Position numbers and translations under genes: made by a program. Below the pieces are notes generated by a model, which saw only the letters and a list, made by a program, of their open reading frames with translations, ran no database searches and was not told the origin of the DNA. From assembly GCF_024494655.1 (NCBI RefSeq), contig NZ_JANHDL010000004.1, positions 124,001 through 188,000 on the forward strand: a DNA stretch of 64,000 nucleotides, written 5' to 3'. The DNA comes from Halorubrum laminariae (lineage in GTDB: Archaea; Halobacteriota; Halobacteria; Halobacteriales; Haloferacaceae). Shown piece by piece: positions 58,690 to 64,000 of this stretch. Numbering within the stretch: position 1 is the first letter of the stretch; the number at the start of each line of letters is the position of its first letter.

Positions 58690-59361
58690 TCAGATGGCTG
58701 TCGCGAGGAACGGATAGATGATGTCGAGAGTGTACAACGCGGTCGCGATGACGGCTCCAGCAAAGAGGAAGTGAGATCCGATGGCTCTTGCCCGGTCAAG
58801 AAGCAGCAGTACGCCCACAAGCGGGAGGGAGAAAACGACAGACGGGTGCTTGAGGAGGAATATCGGCATGGCGAGGATGGCAAGAACCCCGCGACTCCCC
58901 AACGGTGTGTTCGCCCATCTCGCCTTGGCCGCTGTGTTGATGTTGGAGATGTCCTGTGCGCTCGGGAAGGCGTGGAGACTCGACGAGAGGGCAATCCAGA
59001 AGCCTCCGCATAGGAGGGCGATTTGGAGGTAGGATAGAGACTCGAGACTTGTGTAGTGGATTGAGATACCGATCGCGAGGTACAGGCTAAAGGCGAACAT
59101 CGTGTTTAACAGGAACGGAGCTGCTGCTACTGCGAGGATACCGCGGTACGTTCTGGGCGTCTCATGTTTCACGTATCCTGCCGGGCTACCGAACTTGAAG
59201 AGCCGATATTCAGCAATGGCGAGGCCGAGGTCTTCTGCGGTATGCTTGTGGGCTAATTCGTGGATGACCACGCCAGGGGCTGTGAGGAGGTAGTAAAGCT
59301 GGGATAGCCACGGCGGGATGGAGATCGGCAATGTACTTCCACCGACTCGACTACCACGCAT
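58690..59361 (-). CDS. M50-type membrane zinc metalloprotease, 223 aa
   Basis: The protein (MRGSRVGGSTLPISIPPWLS...) has HELAH near residue 36 within a hydrophobic segment (APGVVIHELAHKHTAEDLGL). The His-Glu-x-x-His pair binds zinc and provides the catalytic Glu, as in site-2-protease/M50 enzymes. Four or more membrane helices follow (YRGILAVAAAPFLLNTMFAF, LSYLQIALLCGGFWIALSSS, VFSLPLVGVLLLLDRA). The second zinc-ligand motif (DG or DP) of classical S2P proteins is not obvious, so its fold may be a divergent, short M50. It lies 41 bp upstream of the presenilin-like gene. Confidence 0.75.
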   Translation of the reverse strand: MRGSRVGGSTLPISIPPWLSQLYYLLTAPGVVIHELAHKHTAEDLGLAIAEYRLFKFGSPAGYVKHETPRTYRGILAVAAAPFLLNTMFAFSLYLAIGISIHYTSLESLSYLQIALLCGGFWIALSSSLHAFPSAQDISNINTAAKARWANTPLGSRGVLAILAMPIFLLKHPSVVFSLPLVGVLLLLDRARAIGSHFLFAGAVIATALYTLDIIYPFLATAI

Positions 59362-59516
59362 AACTGTTTCGCGGAGGTGCCACGGTCTCGGGTGTGAGAA
59401 TCGATCTGAGCTTCGCTGAGTGAGAGATTGAGCGGCTGAGGGCTCGAAAATACTCTAATAGACCGCTGAAACAAACAACCTTCAAGAGGGGAGCCGTTAT
59501 AATATTCAGTATCACA

Positions 59517-62500
59517 ATGCCCCAAGACAATAATCCGAGCCGGGAAGATCCGCCACCACTACCTCCAGAGGTGACTGGCGGTGAGCCGATGGAACCCGAG
59601 CTCGTGCTTAGCGATGGGTCGGATTCGTCGGGTGGGTCGGATACGATCGACCTGTCTGAGCTGGACGAAGCGTGGACGCCGTATTTTCGGTATGAAGCGG
59701 CGTATTCCGACCAGGTGGACGCGATAGACACGTTCCTCGACCTACTGGCCGATAACGGCTACTACGTCCACGAGGGCGCGTGTGGGACTGGGAAGACGCT
59801 GATGGCTGTCACTGCCGGAATCCACGCGATTCGCGACCGGAGTTACCTCAGCGAACACCGTAGCGAAGAGGGGCCGTTCCCCGAGTATTCCCGTGTCGTG
59901 GTGACGACGCCGCTAAAACAGCAACTCAAGCAGTTCATCGAAGAGATGAGGGGGATCAACCAGTCCCTCGCTAGCGGTGTATCCCCGGTTTCGACGGTGG
60001 TCATGCGCGGACGGACAGACATGCTCCCGTACGCCTACACGGATGCCGCCCCGTTCGACCGGCACCCTGTTACGGCGAAGATCGATGATCTCCGTGAGAT
60101 GACGGCAGAGTTGATCCGGTTCGACTCGAATATCCCGTTGAACTGGCCTGACGGGATGACGCCGCCGGACTTCTCGCGTCACGATTACGATTGGAGTGAT
60201 CCCTCGGAAGCGGCCGAGCAACACCGAGAGAACTACCGATTCGACCCGGAACGGGCGAAGGCCGTCCGCCAGATCGTGGCAGATCTGGAGAGAGGTGGCG
60301 CAGAGACTGCGGATAACCTCGTTGTGGATGGGGTGGAGACGCCTTACCCAGATTACGTCCCCCACACGAACGATGTCGTGGACACGGCAGTGCTTGAGCG
60401 CCGTGGGACTGGTCAGTTGCCGTTGGACCTTCAGGGTAAGTTCGACCCGTTCTACGCGGGGTTCTTCGCTGGTGGACCGACTGTCCCGTTCAGTTTCGAT
60501 GACGCCGAAGATCACGTCTTCGACCGTCGCGAGCTTATCCAGAAGGCCGCCAGTAGGGGCATCTGCCCGCACGAAACGATGGCGCACCTCGCGTCGGACG
60601 CTGAAGTAGTGCTGGGGAACTACAGCCACCTGTACGATCCACAGACGCGGCTACTCACAGAAGAGAAGGCGGGCATCCTCGATCAAGAGACCATCATCGT
60701 GGTCGACGAGGCACACCAGATCGAATCCAGAGTCCGAGATATGCTCTCGGATGAGATGGATATCTACACACTCGACCGCGCGATCGCCGATGTCGAAATC
60801 GCCCGTCACTACGCCAACGGCGATTTTGAGAAGACGCCGTCGTCGGGGTTGTCCACGGAGAAGCGGCACACGGCGAAGAAACTCGCGAAGGAGGCGCTGA
60901 GTACGATACCGGGGTATTCGGTCTCGGTGAAGGATCTCTCTGAAGTAGAGCGGTTCCTCCGGTACGTCAAAGAGAAGATCCTCGGGTACGGAGCCGAGCG
61001 CATCGGCAAGGAGTTTGACGACGTGACGTGGGAGCAGGCGGTCGACTACGGATGGAACCTGAACGATATCGAGCATCCGCTGACCGACCCTGAAGACCCG
61101 GACGATCCGGACACACTCATGACTGAGACAGTTCGAGAGTCTGACTACGATGCTGGAACCTACCGAAAGGTCTACCCGGTGATGCTCGCCCTCAAATTCG
61201 TCTATGAGGGTCTCGAAGAAGAGGGCATCCACGACCGGACGCCGCAAGGTGTGGGTGTCGGGGACTTCTTCAAGCGGTGGGCGGTCGAAGGCCTCGTTGA
61301 GTACCACCGGCACGTGGTGCTCGAGCACAGTCCGAAAGAGTCCGTTCCGGGGGAGTACCCCGATTGGGTCAGCCAGTGGACGCCGAAGCTCCAGCTGTTC
61401 AACTGTATCCCGCGGCGAGAGCTCCAAGGCGTGTTCTCCGAGTTAGGCGGCGGTGTGCTGATGAGCGCGACCATCAAACCCGAGGATGTCTTCATCGAGG
61501 CCGTGGGTATCGACGAGGTCTCGTACCCGAGTGAGGACGACGAAGAGGAGAAACCCGGTGAGCGGCCATCGGAGTTCGAGCAGTACCCGCTTCGGTTCCC
61601 CGAGGAGAATCGGCTGTCGCTGATCGGCGACCTGCCGAAGTACACCAATAACAATCGCGGAAGCCCGACCCAAGATCCGCTAGAGATGACGGAGGTTCGC
61701 CAGGAGTACGCGAGAGTCATCAAGCAGGTTGCGTCGAGCCCCGGTAACGTGCTGGTCGCGATGCCGAACTACAACGAAGCCGAGTGGGCGTACGAACTCG
61801 TCAAAGCGGATCAGAGTTCGAAGCGGCTCCATCTAGACCAGTCCAGCTCCTCACAAGAGACCGACCGGACGCTTGAGGAGTTCTTCGCGGATGGGGACTC
61901 GGTCATCTTCACGAGTACGCGCGGGACGATCACAGAGGGCGTCGACTACGACGGTGGGAAGCTCCACTGCGTCGTTGCGGTTGGCATCCCGCTGCTGCCG
62001 ACGTATCAGCCGACGATCCGGGCGATCAAAGCCGCCTACGACGACCGTATGGAAGGGTCCGGGTTCGACACGGCGCTGACTGTTCCCGCAGTCCGGAAGG
62101 TTCGGCAGGCCTTCGGCCGCGTGATCCGCGGCTCCGAGGAGACCGGCGTCCGGATCCTCCTCGACGAACGGTACGGATCTTCGGGGTTCTACGGCGTCAA
62201 CGACTACCTCTCGGAACAGGAGCAGCGAGAGTTCGCCATGACCAACCCCGATGATGTGGGGCGAGCGTTGTCCACGTTCTGGGAGGAAACGCCACTCAGC
62301 TATGAACACGGAGAAACGGCTGAGGAGGCGGGGTCAGAAGAGACGGTCGCGGCGAAGAGCGTCACAAGCGAGGAACCGGCACAAACGGGTGGTCGGACTG
62401 GTGAGGCGGTCAGTGCGGATTCGTACTCGAAGATCTACTTCGGCGAGGAAGCTGGCCTTTCCGGGTGGGTCTCGGTCAGTACCCGCGTTGCTGAGAACGA

Positions 62501-62672
62501 GATCGTCCCGCTCGTGTACGAACACACGGTCGAGAGCGGAGACGCGGGTGAAGACACGATAAAGCTGAACTTCGCGAAGGAGCTGTCGGCGAGTGGCTGG
62601 ACAGACGTGAAAGCGGACGTCGTTCTCTCGGAGATAGAGCCGATCGCAAGGGACGCCAGAAAGCCGGAGTAG
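59517..62672 (+). CDS. XPD/DinG-like helicase lacking most Fe-S cysteines, 1,051 aa
   Basis: Walker A HEGACGTGKTL (~91), DEAH box VVDEAHQIESRVRDML (~396) and motif VI RQAFGRVIRGSEETGVR (~862) place it with the Rad3/XPD/DinG helicases and close to the protein at 25264. Aligned to that protein, the Fe-S region reads DMLPYAY for DLCPYVQ, FDPFYAG for YCPFYAK and ICPH for TCPH, and has no counterpart of HRC. Three of four cluster ligands are therefore missing. A ~90-residue extension (AVSADSYSKIYFGEEAGLSG...) follows the motor. A promoter (GTTATAATATTC) lies ~20 nt upstream. It is probably a motor without a cluster, with altered specificity. Confidence 0.85.
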   Translation: MPQDNNPSREDPPPLPPEVTGGEPMEPELVLSDGSDSSGGSDTIDLSELDEAWTPYFRYEAAYSDQVDAIDTFLDLLADNGYYVHEGACGTGKTLMAVTAGIHAIRDRSYLSEHRSEEGPFPEYSRVVVTTPLKQQLKQFIEEMRGINQSLASGVSPVSTVVMRGRTDMLPYAYTDAAPFDRHPVTAKIDDLREMTAELIRFDSNIPLNWPDGMTPPDFSRHDYDWSDPSEAAEQHRENYRFDPERAKAVRQIVADLERGGAETADNLVVDGVETPYPDYVPHTNDVVDTAVLERRGTGQLPLDLQGKFDPFYAGFFAGGPTVPFSFDDAEDHVFDRRELIQKAASRGICPHETMAHLASDAEVVLGNYSHLYDPQTRLLTEEKAGILDQETIIVVDEAHQIESRVRDMLSDEMDIYTLDRAIADVEIARHYANGDFEKTPSSGLSTEKRHTAKKLAKEALSTIPGYSVSVKDLSEVERFLRYVKEKILGYGAERIGKEFDDVTWEQAVDYGWNLNDIEHPLTDPEDPDDPDTLMTETVRESDYDAGTYRKVYPVMLALKFVYEGLEEEGIHDRTPQGVGVGDFFKRWAVEGLVEYHRHVVLEHSPKESVPGEYPDWVSQWTPKLQLFNCIPRRELQGVFSELGGGVLMSATIKPEDVFIEAVGIDEVSYPSEDDEEEKPGERPSEFEQYPLRFPEENRLSLIGDLPKYTNNNRGSPTQDPLEMTEVRQEYARVIKQVASSPGNVLVAMPNYNEAEWAYELVKADQSSKRLHLDQSSSSQETDRTLEEFFADGDSVIFTSTRGTITEGVDYDGGKLHCVVAVGIPLLPTYQPTIRAIKAAYDDRMEGSGFDTALTVPAVRKVRQAFGRVIRGSEETGVRILLDERYGSSGFYGVNDYLSEQEQREFAMTNPDDVGRALSTFWEETPLSYEHGETAEEAGSEETVAAKSVTSEEPAQTGGRTGEAVSADSYSKIYFGEEAGLSGWVSVSTRVAENEIVPLVYEHTVESGDAGEDTIKLNFAKELSASGWTDVKADVVLSEIEPIARDARKPE

Positions 62673-62679
62673 CGGGCGG

Positions 62680-62835
62680 TTAGAATCTTGGGGTACGGGC
62701 CTTCCTGATCTGTCCGTTGTGTCGAATAAGGTCATCGCACTGGGGACAGGCTCGCGGGTTATCTAATCCGTCCGGCGTGAAGACTCGGACGTAGTTGTCG
62801 GTGACGTGACTTTCGCAGTTCTCACACGTGGGCAT
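62680..62835 (-). CDS. Zinc-finger microprotein, 51 aa
   Basis: The frame from ATG 62835 encodes MPTCENCESHVTDNYVRVFT then ACPQCDDLIRHNGQIRKART. Two CxxC knuckles ~28 residues apart form one zinc site. It matches a small zinc-finger family that is frequent in haloarchaea and has no known mechanism. A TATA-like CTTATTACAC lies ~30 nt upstream. It converges with the helicase gene; the stops are 7 bp apart. Confidence 0.8.
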   Translation of the reverse strand: MPTCENCESHVTDNYVRVFTPDGLDNPRACPQCDDLIRHNGQIRKARTPRF

Positions 62836-62952
62836 ACAGTCGGCGCTCCGCTGCGGGGTGTAATAAGTGGTTCTGTCAGATAGGGTCTGTACCGCCTGTT
62901 TTTGGCCAAAGCTGTTGCTCTGAGGGGCCGATCCCCGGCGTTTTGGAATGGC

Positions 62953-63207
62953 CTAACTCTGTTTCATCGAACCCACGCGCAGCTTCGATGTCGTCTCGCA
63001 CGTGAGGCACTTGGTTACTCGGAACGGCGCTTTGCCGTGGGTCTTCGGGCCACCTGAGCCAGTTGATGTGAATTCGACGGTGACTTCGTGAATTGTTAAC
63101 TCATTACAGGAGCCACAGTCCTCGTACCGTTCGTTCTGGCCAAGTTCACTGCTTCCAGTGTTCACTACTGACCTACCGGTGTGAGACCTCTTATGCGCTC
63201 GGGGCAT
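62953..63207 (-). CDS. Zinc-ribbon protein, 84 aa
   Basis: The N-terminus is basic (MPRAHKRSHTGRSVVNTGSS...). Residues ~31-34 (CGSC) and ~67-70 (CLTC) form two CxxC knuckles around a beta hairpin (IHEVTVEFTS and KAPFRVTKCL). This is a zinc-beta-ribbon common in haloarchaea, of unknown function. Its start lies close to an AT-rich divergent promoter region shared with the gene at 63346. Confidence 0.75.
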   Translation of the reverse strand: MPRAHKRSHTGRSVVNTGSSELGQNERYEDCGSCNELTIHEVTVEFTSTGSGGPKTHGKAPFRVTKCLTCETTSKLRVGSMKQS

Positions 63208-63345
63208 GGCTGGCGTTAGCAGTCATTTGTTATAACTATATTGATTGAACTGACTACTGGCTGAAGAGGGGGAGGGGGTAAAACGAGGGGAAGCATTATC
63301 GTATGCGGGTGAATTTGGGGTTGTAAGAGAGTTGATCAACAAATT

Positions 63346-64000
63346 ATGACGCCATCCGATAGAGAGACGACCGGTAGTGAGACTTCTCGCGGTGTCGAGG
63401 GCTCTGATCCACACCTACGGCAAGACGGGGGAGAACCAACCTCGCCAGTCCGTGAGCAACAAACCGATCCGCACCAAGCAACGGCTACATCGGAGCAGTT
63501 CGACGAACTTCCTGAAGACTATGTCCCCCCAAGTCAGCGGTATGGGGCTGGCGAAGTTGAAGAGTCAAACGCGATGGGGTGGTCCGATGTGGAAGGCCCG
63601 ATTCACGTTAAACTGATGCTGATCGTGATGGTGGCGGCGAGTAAAGTGTCGAATCTGCTGGTCGGTGGGGTACAGTGGATACTCCCCAGAATAACCGGGA
63701 CTGCGGACCCGCAAGAAGGGATTTCGGGGTACTTCTACCCGGACGATATGATCGGGGAAGACGAATTCATCGTTCACGAAGGGAACCCGAGCAGGTGGGT
63801 GATGATGGGGCCGTACCTCGTTGCGGTCGTGATGCTCGTTGTCGCGGTGGTCGTGACGATCGGCGTCCCGTTAGGGTATGGTGACGAGATGCTTGCGCTC
63901 GTCACACCTTCCGTACTTGATCTGAGCGTCCCTGACCGCTGGTGGTATTTCCCCTTGTTCCTCATTGGTCTGTCCGTGGTGCTGCTTACCCGGCAGGCGA
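63346..64000 (+). CDS. Membrane protein, possibly PH-domain type, cut by right edge
   Basis: The frame runs from ATG 63346 (MTPSDRETTGSETSRGVEGS) to the window end without a stop. After ~75 disordered residues there is an amphipathic segment (HVKLMLIVMVAASKVSNLLV), then a module containing GEDEFIVHEGNPSRWVMMGP. Membrane helices follow (YLVAVVMLVVAVVVTIGVPL and WYFPLFLIGLSVVLLTRQ). The E-x-h-h-h-x-x-x-P-S pattern before paired helices resembles bacterial PH-like (bPH2) membrane proteins; this is tentative because the C-terminus is missing. Confidence 0.7.
   Translation, partial: MTPSDRETTGSETSRGVEGSDPHLRQDGGEPTSPVREQQTDPHQATATSEQFDELPEDYVPPSQRYGAGEVEESNAMGWSDVEGPIHVKLMLIVMVAASKVSNLLVGGVQWILPRITGTADPQEGISGYFYPDDMIGEDEFIVHEGNPSRWVMMGPYLVAVVMLVVAVVVTIGVPLGYGDEMLALVTPSVLDLSVPDRWWYFPLFLIGLSVVLLTRQA

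Noticed and set aside
58690-59361. CAAX (Abi) protease assignment
   Set aside because: The HELAH motif in a hydrophobic segment fits an M50-type zinc protease better than the EExxxR motif of CAAX proteases, which is not seen.

Overview
The window is haloarchaeal (class Halobacteria). Its proteins are very acidic, upstream regions carry AT-rich TATA boxes about 25-35 nt before the start codon with almost no leader, and it contains typical haloarchaeal families: RPA with an RPA-associated OB protein, CxxC zinc-ribbon microproteins, a Tat lipoprotein and a B12-type ribonucleotide reductase with a mini-intein. It is probably a plasmid or an integrated conjugative element. No rRNA, tRNA, chromosomal housekeeping operon, Orc1/Cdc6 gene, recognisable relaxase or integrase is visible.

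Bases 1-13,300 form a GC-rich left arm made almost entirely of short minus-strand genes of unknown function. Recognisable products are a DUF2493/SLOG protein, a helix-hairpin-helix protein, an OB-fold protein, a ribbon-helix-helix protein and zinc ribbons. The arm is strikingly modular. Most genes have a near-identical leaderless promoter, and many are followed by a conserved ~90-bp repeat 50-210 bp after the stop codon. Between them lie three long hairpins whose outer stems change in a compensating way, two copies of a structured element with conserved ends and unrelated hairpin interiors, a 26-bp tandem repeat and short CGCGCG palindromes. Bases 13,210-14,938 appear non-coding: first a pyrimidine-rich tract, then an AT-rich zone with degenerate spaced repeats (a candidate origin, centromere or transfer site).

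Bases 14,939-48,081 are a minus-strand block combining a type IV secretion (conjugation-like) apparatus with a replication module. In transcription order it holds RPA and its partner, membrane proteins, a Tat lipoprotein, a beta-propeller membrane protein, a VirB2-like subunit, a VirB3/PrgI + VirB4-N protein, a VirB4 ATPase, a 2,007-aa VirB6-like protein, an ADP-ribosylglycohydrolase, an unknown protein, a membrane AAA ATPase, an XPD/DinG-like helicase, a primase-polymerase, two nearly identical pilin-like genes, two membrane proteins and a VirD4/HerA-like coupling ATPase.

The most interesting system is the giant VirB6-like protein. After its membrane domain and repetitive linkers it carries a kinase-like segment and a C-terminal segment with the R-S-E signature of arginine-type ADP-ribosyltransferases. 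The next gene, 36-45 nt downstream, encodes the enzyme class that removes ADP-ribose and appears to have its own promoter. This looks like a secretion-channel-borne toxin with an ADP-ribosylhydrolase immunity protein, which would be an archaeal contact-dependent or plasmid-exclusion weapon. It is a domain-motif inference, not a demonstrated function.

Bases 48,272-64,000 are accessory: membrane proteins, a zinc protein, a disordered protein with a PIP-box-like tail, a YdjM-like hydrolase, the intein-containing ribonucleotide reductase with a palindrome at its promoter, a presenilin-type protease beside an M50-type protease, a second XPD-like helicase that has lost three of the four Fe-S cysteines of its homologue, two zinc-ribbon proteins and a membrane protein cut by the right edge.
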